Source: an uncultured Prevotella sp. (lineage in GTDB: Bacteria > Bacteroidota > Bacteroidia > Bacteroidales > Bacteroidaceae). Taken from it: a stretch of 43,447 bases of DNA. The stretch spans positions 1 through 43,447 of the forward strand of contig ONBC01000022.1 of the NCBI GenBank assembly GCA_900315955.1, read 5' to 3'. The translations under genes and the position numbers were made by a program. The notes under the pieces are model-generated. The model searched no databases. It was given only the letters and a program-made list of their open reading frames with translations, and had not been told where the DNA came from. Below are positions 23,640 to 31,169 of the stretch, piece by piece; position 1 is the stretch's first letter, and each line of letters begins with the position of its first letter.

Positions 23640-26621
23640 TTAGAACTCTACTTTCACACCCAGGACGAAAGAGCGGCTGGAAGGATAAGTACCCCAGTCG
23701 AGGCCTTGCACAGCACCACTGTCACCATACTGGTTGACCTCCGGGTCACGACCTTTATATTTGGTGAACGTGAGCAGGTTGGTGGCCGAGACGTAAGGCT
23801 GCAGCTTCGTCAACCCAATGCGGCTGATCAGCTTGAACGGCACATTGTAAGAAAGCGACACGTCCTTGACACGCAGATAACTGCCGTCCTCTACAAAATA
23901 GGACGAGTTCTTGATGTTCCAGTTCACCCGTGGCACATCGGTGATCTGCCCGGGAATCTGCCAGCGACGCAACACGCGTGTCGACTGGTTGCGGCCGTCG
24001 TACATGCCTTCAGTCTCCATGCGCGAGACGTTGTAGACATCGTTGCCATAGGTCCCCTGGATGAGAATGCTCAAGTCGAAGCCTTTATACGAGAAGGTGT
24101 TCGTCATGCCGTAAGTGAAGTCGGGGTTCGGGTCGCCGATGTAGGTACGGTCGGAAGCCGAGACGATACCGTCCTGGTTCACATCTTTATAGATCATGTC
24201 GCCGGTCTCAGGGTCGACACCTTCTGCCACATACCCGTAGAAGCTGCCAAGCGGACGCCCGGGGACATTGCGGACAACGTATTCGGACACGACCTCCGAG
24301 GTGCCGGCTGCCCACTGGATAGGCACAAACTTCAGGCTCTTGAGCTTGTTGCGGTTGAACGACATATTGAAATCGGTGTTCCACTTGAAGGCTCCCGTCA
24401 AGTTCCTGGAGCTGATGGTGAACTCAAATCCTTTGTTCTCCATCTCGCCACCGTTGTAGGTGAGGCTGCGGGCGGCAGCCGATCCTGCGGGGAGCGTGAT
24501 GCCCATGAGCATGTTCTTCGTGCGCTTATAGTAATAGTCGGCATAGACCGTGATGCGGTTGTTGAGCACCGTGAGATCGAAGCCGATATCCACCTGATGG
24601 GTCGACTCCCAGGTCAGTTCGGGGTTGCTGAGTGTCGACTGTGTGCGCGTTGGCACGGCATTGACATCATAGCCCTCACCGAACCACTGCACGCGATTGA
24701 TGTTGTACTGTGCCAAATAGCCGTAGTCGCCCAAGCCGCTCTGGTTACCGGTCTCGCCCCATCCGCCACGGAGCTTAAGGTCGTTGATCCAGGAAATGTT
24801 CTTCATGAACGCCTCGTTGGAGATACGCCAGGCGGCAGAGAAAGACGGGAACCATCCCCAGCGATGTCCGGGAGCAAGCTTGGAGCTGCCATCAGCACGG
24901 ATATTGCCCGTAAGCATGTAGGTATCATTCCAGTTGTATTGCACACGGGCGAAGTAAGACATGATGGCCCACTGCGACTCCTCGGAGCCGGTGCCTGTCC
25001 ACGAGATGCGGTTGGCCGCGTTGAGGGTCTTGATCTTGTCGTCGGCATAGTCGTATCCGTCGATGTAGCTGTGCTTCCAGTCGCTCTTCGTCCAGGACGA
25101 ACCTGCCATGGCTTCGAGGCCATGCTTGCCAAACTGATGCTTCCAGTTGACCACATTGTCCCAGATGAGGAGCTGGTTGGTATAGCGGTTGTCGGAACCC
25201 TCACCTTTCGTGTCGCGGCCGTCGTGCGTCGAGACGGGGTCGAGGAAGTTGGTGGTCGTAGTCTGCGTACGGTCGAGGGTGAAGGACGACGACCAGTTGA
25301 GATCCTTGGTAAACTTCACTATAGCCTTGCCCGTAGCAATGAGGCGGGCGTTGTTGCTCTTGTTGTCCTTCGTGCGGGCGATGCTCTCCAACGGCGAGTC
25401 GATGTTGGCACCATAGAAGGTTGTGTAGTACTGATTAGGATTGTCAGGATCCCAAATGGGTGCGTAAGTAGGTGTGGCCACGATGGCCGGCACTACGCCG
25501 CCGCGATTGGCACCTGTACCGCTGATGATTCCTGTACCTTTATAGGTATAGTCGGAATAGTTGATGTTCGCACTGAGGTTGAGCCAGGGCTTGATGTCGT
25601 TGTCGAGCGATACACGTCCGTTGTAGCGCTTGAAGTTTGAGGTGATGATGACACCGTTCTCTCCGGTGTATCCTCCGGAGATCATGTAGCGCATGCGGTC
25701 GTTGCCGTTGGTCACCTGCAGCTGATAATCCTGCACGCCGCCTGTGCGGTAGACCTCATCTTTCCAGTCGGTCTGGTCGGTGAGTCCGTCGGGCAGTTTG
25801 ATAAGTCCGATCTCATCCATCAGCTCCTTGTATTGAGTTGCGTTGAGCGACTTCTGGTTATCACGCACCGTGTTGAAAGCGTAATGGGCGTTGAGCGAGA
25901 CTTTGGCCACGCCTTTCTTGCCCTGCTTGGTGTTGATAATGATGACACCGTTGGCCGCGCGCGAACCGTAGATGGCAGCCGAGGAAGCATCCTTGAGCAC
26001 CTGCATGTTGTCGATGTCGTTGGCTTCGAGGAAGGAGATGTCGGTCATCGGCACTCCGTCGACAACGAAGAGCGGAGCGTTGCTGCCGTTCAGTGAGGTA
26101 GTACCACGCACACGAATCGTAGGTGTGGCACCCGGAGTACCACTGGCCTGAGAGATCTGCAGTCCGGCGGCCTTACCCTCCATGCCCTGCACGGCCGAGA
26201 CGATAGGACGCGTTGAGAGATCTTCGGCCGAGACAGTAGAGACGGCGGTCGTGACATCTTTACGCTTCACGGTGCCGTAACCGATGGCGACGACCTCGTT
26301 GAGCATGTTGTTGTCTTCTTCCATCACCACGTTCATAGACGATCCGGCCTTCACGGTCACGGGTTTGAAGCCCACATAAGTGATCTGTAAGGCAGTGCCC
26401 GGCTTTACATTTAAGGAAAAATGACCAGACAGGTCGGTCACGGTGCCTGCGCGCCCGCCGGGGGCTACGACAGAGGCACCGACGATGGGCTGGTTGTCAG
26501 TGTCGACCACCGTACCCGATACTTTGCCGGTCTGGGCAAAGGACGGCGTGGCAAACACAACCATGAAGAGCATGGTCAGCAACCAACTGATGGCTGAGGT
26601 TTTCTTTTGTTTGTCCATCAT
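23640..26621 (-). CDS. SusC/RagA-family TonB-dependent transporter of the GH30 locus
   Basis: The 993-residue protein has a signal peptide (1-30, ending FAQ), a carboxypeptidase-regulatory-like domain (about 33-105, GTVVDTDNQPIVGASV), a plug start NEVVAIGYGTVKRKD, the plug motifs VVDGVPM and LKDASSAAIYGSRAANGVIII, and a barrel ending VLGVKVEF. It has no STN domain, so regulation is not through a FecR/FecI pair. The divergent TPR/HTH membrane protein is the likelier regulator. It is the first gene of SusC-SusD-GH30-SGBP. Two Met codons in a row make the start ambiguous by one residue. Confidence 0.96.
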   Translation of the reverse strand: MMDKQKKTSAISWLLTMLFMVVFATPSFAQTGKVSGTVVDTDNQPIVGASVVAPGGRAGTVTDLSGHFSLNVKPGTALQITYVGFKPVTVKAGSSMNVVMEEDNNMLNEVVAIGYGTVKRKDVTTAVSTVSAEDLSTRPIVSAVQGMEGKAAGLQISQASGTPGATPTIRVRGTTSLNGSNAPLFVVDGVPMTDISFLEANDIDNMQVLKDASSAAIYGSRAANGVIIINTKQGKKGVAKVSLNAHYAFNTVRDNQKSLNATQYKELMDEIGLIKLPDGLTDQTDWKDEVYRTGGVQDYQLQVTNGNDRMRYMISGGYTGENGVIITSNFKRYNGRVSLDNDIKPWLNLSANINYSDYTYKGTGIISGTGANRGGVVPAIVATPTYAPIWDPDNPNQYYTTFYGANIDSPLESIARTKDNKSNNARLIATGKAIVKFTKDLNWSSSFTLDRTQTTTTNFLDPVSTHDGRDTKGEGSDNRYTNQLLIWDNVVNWKHQFGKHGLEAMAGSSWTKSDWKHSYIDGYDYADDKIKTLNAANRISWTGTGSEESQWAIMSYFARVQYNWNDTYMLTGNIRADGSSKLAPGHRWGWFPSFSAAWRISNEAFMKNISWINDLKLRGGWGETGNQSGLGDYGYLAQYNINRVQWFGEGYDVNAVPTRTQSTLSNPELTWESTHQVDIGFDLTVLNNRITVYADYYYKRTKNMLMGITLPAGSAAARSLTYNGGEMENKGFEFTISSRNLTGAFKWNTDFNMSFNRNKLKSLKFVPIQWAAGTSEVVSEYVVRNVPGRPLGSFYGYVAEGVDPETGDMIYKDVNQDGIVSASDRTYIGDPNPDFTYGMTNTFSYKGFDLSILIQGTYGNDVYNVSRMETEGMYDGRNQSTRVLRRWQIPGQITDVPRVNWNIKNSSYFVEDGSYLRVKDVSLSYNVPFKLISRIGLTKLQPYVSATNLLTFTKYKGRDPEVNQYGDSGAVQGLDWGTYPSSRSFVLGVKVEF

Positions 26622-26726
26622 AATTTTTAGTTTTTATAATACAGTTTTTATAATAATCGTTAGATTTTCAACAGGCTGTGTGGATGGAGACTGATGAATA
26701 TTTTGTGCTGATTGATTTACTGATCG

Positions 26727-26734
26727 CAAAGTTA
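26727..26734 (-). promoter_or_regulatory. Candidate -7 box of the SusC-SusD-GH30 operon
   Basis: The plus strand CAAAGTTA reads TAACTTTG on the minus strand, a match to TAnnTTTG. The predicted start gives a leader of about 100 nt before SusC. No good -33 TTG is seen at 17-23 bp, which would fit a promoter that needs an activator. Confidence 0.55.
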
Positions 26735-26797
26735 AGCATAAAAACAATACGTTGAAAGCCTTAGGGAACAAAAAGTGGTAAAAATGAGGCATTATAA

Positions 26798-26820
26798 TTG
26801 ATTATTTTGCTTATAATCAA
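26798..26820. promoter_or_regulatory. Candidate operator upstream of SusC (8-bp inverted repeat)
   Basis: TTGATTAT-N7-ATAATCAA is a perfect 8-bp dyad centred about 80-90 bp upstream of the predicted SusC transcription start. It has the size and position of an activator site, possibly for the divergent regulator. The rest of 26640-27200 shows only AT-rich sequence without a credible gene. Confidence 0.4.
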
Positions 26821-27204
26821 ACTATTATGTTTTTTAACAAAATTCATTTTAGTGGTAGAAAATGGCGCTTTAATAAGCCAAAAGCAAGCGACAGATTGAA
26901 AGAATCGTCTATCCGGGCCATCCCTGTAAGCCAGTGTTCCCATCAACTGCCTTCTCCGACCTGCTTTCGATATCTTTGGGGTTAGTATCACCATACGATG
27001 GAAAACCATTTTCCCAGTCACAAGACATTGATTGAGGTTGAGATGTTGAAAGAAACTGTCAACATATTTTTTCCGCAACCCCCGCTGAGAATCGATTCTT
27101 TTCAAACAAAAGGATCCTTGCACGAAAAAAACGCGAAAATGAGCCGAGTTGTTAAATTGCTATCAATCAGCAGATTGCAAATTTTAAGCGCTCAGGAACC
27201 ATTT

Positions 27205-27511
27205 TCAGCCCGTTCAGATCGCCGACCTAACTACGGTTAGGTCACCAACATTCAACGGTTAAGTCACCTACATATAACGGTTATGTCACCTACCTTACAC
27301 CGTTAGGCCGGCTTCATAACCGTAGAAAGGTCCGTTCTCTGATTCATTTTCACGCTGCTTTCGGCCGGAACACCCCAATTTCGCATTCTCTTTCGCGAAT
27401 TTCCATTGTCCTGACTTTTTACTTTTTGTAAAAAACATTCATAGCTTTTTTGTCTGTGCTTTCATAGGCCTGTAACATGCGAATGAGGGATGTTTCCGCC
27501 CAATTGAAACA
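27205..27511 (-). repeat. Intergenic repeat family, copy C, with 22-bp tandem units
   Basis: This copy is inverted relative to A and B. It carries the shared blocks TTGTCCTGACTTTTT, ACTTTTTGTAAAAAAC and CAATTG. At its other end ACGGTTA-type motifs start at 27233, 27255, 27277 and 27299 (the last as ACCGTTA), an exact 22-bp period with GTCACC following the first three. An inverted TAACCGT is at 27317. It lies between the SusC promoter region and the promoter of the divergent regulator. Confidence 0.8.
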
Positions 27512-27584
27512 TTCACTTGCAAAAGTTTAGAACGTATGAAATGCCCCCAAATAGAAAATATCGAAAATCATGCACTGAAAACCG

Positions 27585-27615
27585 TTGTCTGACTACATTT
27601 TTTATTGTAACTTTG
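27585..27615 (+). promoter_or_regulatory. Promoter of the TPR/HTH regulator gene
   Basis: TTG at 27585-27587, a 20-bp spacer, and TAACTTTG at 27608-27615 form a consensus Bacteroidetes promoter. The predicted start near 27622 is about 20 nt before the GTG start codon at 27642. This shows that the longer frame opening at 27585 cannot be the real gene start. Confidence 0.75.
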
Positions 27616-27641
27616 CAAGCGAACAAGTAACTACGCTATCC

Positions 27642-29216
27642 GTGAAAACAAAAACTATACTTCCCCTCCTCACCCTCATAGCCGTGCTGCTGGCTTCGGC
27701 TCTGCCCGCCACGGCCTACGACCTTTCAGCACAATACCACAAGCTCGACGAAGTCCTGGAGCACAGTGCCCAATATATCTCAGCCCACGAGCGACGGCTC
27801 TCCCGCGAGAAAGCCCGGCTGCGTGCGGCACGCGCCCCACGCCAACAGCTCAATCTCTGCTATCAAATCTACAAAGACTACACGGCTTTCCAAACCGACT
27901 CGGCCATCACTTATCTCAGCCACTGCATCGCGCTCAGCAAGGCTCTGGGGAACACGGCCTTCGCGCAGTCGTGCCTGGCGCTGAAAGCCACACAATTTTC
28001 TATAGCAGGCTATTATCCCGAAGCACTGACGACCCTCGGCCAAGTGAACAGACGGGAGCTGGACCCAACGGGATGGCAAAACTACTATTATGCGCTGAAC
28101 CATGTCTACGGCGAGATGGGATCTTACACGAGCGACAAGCAACTGAATAAAGATTATTTCCGAAAGGCCGATGCCTACCGCGACTCGATATTCATGGTGT
28201 TTCCGGCATCGGGCGAGACGGCCCTTAGGAAACGCGAGGAGCAGTGCTCCAGCCATAAAGACTTTGCCCGTGCGCTCCGGTACAACGACCTCCGGCTGAA
28301 GCTGGCACCCGCAGGCAGCCACACCTTTGCCATCGTAGCCTATTTCCGCTATGTGGAGCTGTCGGGCATGGGCCGTGAAGAAGAAGCGCTCTACTGGCTC
28401 ACCGAGTCGGCATTAGCCGACATCCACAACGCCGTGACAGACCAGGCTTCGCTCTGGATCCTCGCCCACATGCTCGACAAAGCCGGTGACATCGACCGCT
28501 CCCACCGCTACATAGACCATGCGTGGCAGTTTGCCGACCTCTTTGGTGCACGTACGCGCAGCTGGCAGATCTCACCGATCCTGCGAAATATCGACACTAA
28601 CTTTCAAAAGAAAGAGGCGGAGAACAACCGGCAGCTCGTTCTTCTCGCCGTTCTGGCTACACTGCTGTCGGTCGTTCTCTTCATCTCCTTAGCTTACCTG
28701 ATGCGGCAACGGCAACGGCTCGCGGAGGCTAACCGGCAGCTCGACGAGAGCAGCCGGGTGAAAGAGGCGTACATAGGGCGGTTCCTCACCACCTGCTCGC
28801 TCTATATCGACAAGCTCGACAAGCTGCGACTCTCGGTCAACAAACTGGTAAAGAACCGGCAATTCGACAAAGTGCTGGAGCTGACACGCACCGCAGGCAT
28901 GAAAAGCAAGGACATGGAGGCGCTCTACGAGCATTTCGATGAAGTGTTCCTCAATCTTTTCCCTTCCTTCATCGAACAGATCAACGCCCTGCTGCGGCCC
29001 GACGCACAGTTTGTGCTCAGCAATCCCAAGCGACTCACTACTCCTCTCCGCGTCTTCGCCCTCATCCGCTTAGGCATGGACGACAGCACGAGGATTGCCG
29101 AATGCCTCCACTATTCGGTCAACACCATCTATAACTACCGCGCCAAAGTGCGCAACGGCGCTCTCGGCAAGCGCGATGAGTTTGAGCAGAAGGTAAAGAT
29201 GATCGGGACAACCTGA
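27642..29216 (+). CDS. Membrane-anchored TPR transcriptional regulator (DUF6377-like)
   Basis: The GTG start at 27642 is chosen because the promoter -7 box lies upstream of it and the product then begins with a signal/anchor sequence (KTKTILPLLTLIAVLLASALPATA). The 524-residue protein has a periplasmic TPR-like helical region (about 30-320), a transmembrane helix (about 332-354), a coiled segment (RQRQRLAEANRQLDE) and a C-terminal HTH (about 475-511, FALIRLGMDDSTRIAE, then HYSVNTIYNYRAKVRN) resembling LuxR-type HTHs. Such DUF6377-type proteins occur beside SusC/SusD loci and probably sense a periplasmic glycan and act on DNA directly. It is divergent from the GH30 locus, which it likely controls. 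Confidence 0.8.
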   Translation: MKTKTILPLLTLIAVLLASALPATAYDLSAQYHKLDEVLEHSAQYISAHERRLSREKARLRAARAPRQQLNLCYQIYKDYTAFQTDSAITYLSHCIALSKALGNTAFAQSCLALKATQFSIAGYYPEALTTLGQVNRRELDPTGWQNYYYALNHVYGEMGSYTSDKQLNKDYFRKADAYRDSIFMVFPASGETALRKREEQCSSHKDFARALRYNDLRLKLAPAGSHTFAIVAYFRYVELSGMGREEEALYWLTESALADIHNAVTDQASLWILAHMLDKAGDIDRSHRYIDHAWQFADLFGARTRSWQISPILRNIDTNFQKKEAENNRQLVLLAVLATLLSVVLFISLAYLMRQRQRLAEANRQLDESSRVKEAYIGRFLTTCSLYIDKLDKLRLSVNKLVKNRQFDKVLELTRTAGMKSKDMEALYEHFDEVFLNLFPSFIEQINALLRPDAQFVLSNPKRLTTPLRVFALIRLGMDDSTRIAECLHYSVNTIYNYRAKVRNGALGKRDEFEQKVKMIGTT

Positions 29217-29263
29217 GGCAATTCTTAAAAAATGTCACATTAGTCGTCTTTTTCTTCTGCAAC

Positions 29264-29295
29264 TTTGCCTGTCTCACTCAAAATTAATAATTTTG
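29264..29295 (+). promoter_or_regulatory. Promoter of the TetR-family gene
   Basis: TTTG at 29264-29267, a 20-bp spacer and TAATTTTG at 29288-29295 fit the Bacteroidetes consensus. The predicted start is near 29302, about 45 nt before the ATG at 29347. Confidence 0.65.
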
Positions 29296-29346
29296 CACAA
29301 GGAAACATAATGTGCAGTATCCGTGCAATTATTAAAAGATAAGCCA

Positions 29347-29937
29347 ATGTCGATATCCAAAACGCGGCAAAAGCTGGTCGACGTGGCGCGCCAGCTCTTT
29401 GCCAAGAAGGGTCTCAACGGCACAACGATGAACGACATCGCCGTGGCGTCAGGGAAAGGTCGCCGTACGCTTTACACCTATTTTAACCGCAAAGAAGACA
29501 TCTATTATGCAGTCATCGAATCGGAGCTGGAGCGTCTGAGCGACAAGCTCGACGAGGTGGCGGCCAAGCGCATTCCGCCACAGGACAAGATCATTGAGCT
29601 TATCTATACCCATCTCATCTCTATCAAAGAGACCGTCGTGCGCAACGGCAACCTGCGCGCTGAGTTCTTCCGCAACATCTGGACGGTGGAAAAGGTACGC
29701 AAGAACTTCGACGAGGACGAGATGGAGCTCTTCCGCAAGGTTTATGCGGAAGGGAAGGCTGACGGTGAGTTCGACATCGAGAATATCGACATGGTAGCCG
29801 ACATCACTCATTATTGTATTAAAGGACTTGAGGTGCCGTTCATCTACGGACGTCTCGGCCACGGGCTCACAGAAGAGACCTCACGCCCGCTCATCGCAAA
29901 GATCGTTTATGGTGCCTTAGGTAAGAAGACGAGGTAA
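29347..29937 (+). CDS. TetR/AcrR-family transcriptional regulator
   Basis: This 196-residue protein starts MSISKTRQKLVDVARQLFAKKG and contains the TetR_N HTH (about 22-50, TTMNDIAVASGKGRRTLYTYF, then NRKEDI). A variable ligand-binding helical domain follows. The GTG at 29323 would add eight residues without domain support. The gene stands alone between the DUF6377-type gene and tRNA-Ala, so its target and ligand cannot be inferred. It may regulate itself. Confidence 0.9.
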   Translation: MSISKTRQKLVDVARQLFAKKGLNGTTMNDIAVASGKGRRTLYTYFNRKEDIYYAVIESELERLSDKLDEVAAKRIPPQDKIIELIYTHLISIKETVVRNGNLRAEFFRNIWTVEKVRKNFDEDEMELFRKVYAEGKADGEFDIENIDMVADITHYCIKGLEVPFIYGRLGHGLTEETSRPLIAKIVYGALGKKTR

Positions 29938-29980
29938 AAGGACAACACACCACGCTGCCAACCGACGCATCCATTTCTTC

Positions 29981-30079
29981 ATGCGTGGCAGTGACGCTCC
30001 GGAAAAAGCCGCGGAACTGTTCAACAGTATGGGCGCTTTCAATGTGACGATCAAAAGCGACTACTTTGTCGTCAACTGA
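29981..30079 (+). CDS. Short open frame after tetR, possible gene remnant
   Basis: The frame reads MRGSDAPEKAAELFNSMGAF and then NVTIKSDYFVVN before a stop. It extends upstream in frame (RRIHFF) to overlap the 3' end of the TetR gene. The composition looks protein-like rather than random, and the end resembles the C-terminus of a small alpha/beta domain. I do not recognise it. It may be a remnant of a deleted gene. Confidence 0.2.
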   Translation: MRGSDAPEKAAELFNSMGAFNVTIKSDYFVVN

Positions 30080-30108
30080 TAATTCGGATAAAAAACTTCC
30101 GAAAAAAT

Positions 30109-30139
30109 TTGCGGAAAAGAAAATAATCCTTTACCTTTG
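30109..30139 (+). promoter_or_regulatory. Promoter of tRNA-Ala
   Basis: TTG at 30109-30111 (within TTTG), a 20-bp spacer and TACCTTTG at 30132-30139. The predicted start is about 20 nt before the mature tRNA. Confidence 0.8.
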
Positions 30140-30165
30140 CAACTGTTATTGTGAGGAATCTTCAC

Positions 30166-30239
<74 letters not shown>

Positions 30240-30294
30240 CATGTAAGATCTCCGAACATCACTATCTTTGCACATACGATTGAGGATATAAGAA

Positions 30295-30346
30295 ATGAAA
30301 TGATGAAGGTTCACATAAGTGCCTGCATCGTTTCATTTTTTATTTT
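30295..30346 (+). terminator. Terminator after tRNA-Ala
   Basis: ATGAAATGATG (30295-30305) pairs with CATCGTTTCAT (30326-30336) in an 11-bp stem including one G-U wobble, followed by TTTTTATTTT. A TATCTTTG box at 30263-30270 lies between the tRNA and this hairpin. Confidence 0.7.
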
Positions 30347-30428
30347 AGCCTTATGACTTTCAGTAATCACAGAATGTTAATCAATTGTTAAAGCAGAAGG
30401 AATCTTATTTTATAACAGATAAAAGCAT

Positions 30429-30436
30429 TAACTTTG
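30429..30436 (+). promoter_or_regulatory. -7 box of tRNA-Tyr
   Basis: TAACTTTG lies 20 bp before the mature tRNA-Tyr, the expected distance. No clear -33 TTG is found at the usual spacing. Confidence 0.6.
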
Positions 30437-30456
30437 CAAACGCTTTTGAAAAGCAC

Positions 30457-30539
30457 GGGTGGTTACCAGAGTGGCCAAATGGGGCAGACTGTAAATCTGC
30501 TGGCTCTTGCCTTCGGTGGTTCGAATCCATCACCACCCA
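30457..30539 (+). tRNA. tRNA-Tyr (anticodon GTA)
   Basis: An 83-nt class II tRNA. The acceptor stem is GGGTGGT/ACCACCC, the anticodon arm GCAGA-CTGTAAA-TCTGC gives GTA, and a long variable arm and TTCGAAT T-loop follow. CCA is not encoded. Confidence 0.97.
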
Positions 30540-30552
30540 CCCAATTCAAGTG

Positions 30553-30585
30553 CCGTAGTCGCTGGGAAGCGCCTACGGTTTTTTT
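30553..30585 (+). terminator. Terminator after tRNA-Tyr
   Basis: CCGTAG and CTACGG flank an inner CGCT/AGCG-like pairing, and the hairpin is followed directly by seven T residues. This is a classic intrinsic terminator starting 14 bp after the tRNA. Confidence 0.85.
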
Positions 30586-30589
30586 GTGT

Positions 30590-30702
30590 GGAAGATATTA
30601 ATATGCATTGGTTAAAAGATCACGCACAAAGTGTAATCCATAGAACAATAGCGGAGCCCTGTGCAATGTTGCCCATTAGGAGGACTCAGATATTAATCTT
30701 CC
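30590..30702. repeat. 112-bp segment bounded by near-perfect terminal inverted repeats
   Basis: GGAAGATATTAATAT at 30590-30604 is matched in inverted form by ATATTAATCTTCC at 30690-30702, with a 2-nt difference. The interior has no open frame of interest. It may be a small non-autonomous element or simply a long hairpin. It fills most of the gap between the tRNA-Tyr terminator and the ncRNA promoter. Confidence 0.4.
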
Positions 30703-30826
30703 GCGTCGAAACATGAAAGGAGTTAAAACAAAAGTAAACGAAAGTAAAATAATCAGTGTGCTCGCACACAAACTGTTGATTTACATCAATAATCAACCTT
30801 TTCCTATCACTTTTTCCACAAAACAC

Positions 30827-30857
30827 TTGTGAGGTTTCGAAAAACACAGTACCTTTG
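30827..30857 (+). promoter_or_regulatory. Strong promoter of a candidate noncoding RNA
   Basis: TTG at 30827-30829, exactly 20 bp, and TACCTTTG at 30850-30857. The -7 box is identical to those of tRNA-fMet and tRNA-Ala in this window. No plus-strand protein gene follows, as the next gene (ahpF) is on the other strand. Confidence 0.75.
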
Positions 30858-30863
30858 CACACG

Positions 30864-31144
30864 TAATCAAGAGGGTAACACCTCAAGGTTTAAAGTTGAA
30901 CAAGTTAGTAGATTTTTCATATAGGTTTTTAGTTTTTAGGTTTTGATAGATTGTTTTTTAGTTCAAAGGTTATTAGTATTTTAGGTTAAAGATTGGTTTA
31001 AGTTTTCAGGTAACATTTGATGCAAGATGGTTGGTTGACGCCGAGAGGCGGAAACCTTCAATCGAGCTCAAACAAAGATGAATTAATCGTAATTCACACA
31101 ATATACAGGCAATAGTCGAGAGACTGTTGCCTGTTCTTGTTTTC
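30864..31144 (+). ncRNA. Candidate ~280-nt noncoding RNA
   Basis: A consensus promoter at 30827-30857 and a perfect 12-bp terminator hairpin at 31106-31133 define the ends. The interior is AT-rich, with repeated AGGTTT/TTTAGG-like words, and holds a second hairpin (GGTT-GA-CGCC-GAGA-GGCG-GAA-ACC region, 31033-31056). Both hairpins carry a GAGA (GNRA) tetraloop. There is no convincing open reading frame. It does not show the conserved cores of RNase P RNA or tmRNA. It could be a trans-acting sRNA, a 6S-like RNA or a long unstructured transcript. Confidence 0.5.
31106..31144 (+). terminator. Terminator of the candidate ncRNA
   Basis: CAGGCAATAGTC and GACTGTTGCCTG form 12 continuous pairs (one U-G) around a GAGA tetraloop, followed by TTCTTGTTTTC. 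The U-G pair becomes an A-C mismatch on the other strand, so the hairpin is better on the plus strand. It ends 26 bp before the ahpF stop codon and could also act weakly for ahpF. Confidence 0.7.
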
Positions 31145-31169
31145 TATCCATCTGTTTCCGCATGGCTGC

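Noticed and set aside
30507-30716. 69-codon plus-strand frame starting inside tRNA-Tyr
   Set aside because: It begins within the tRNA and runs through its terminator; no homology or promoter supports translation.
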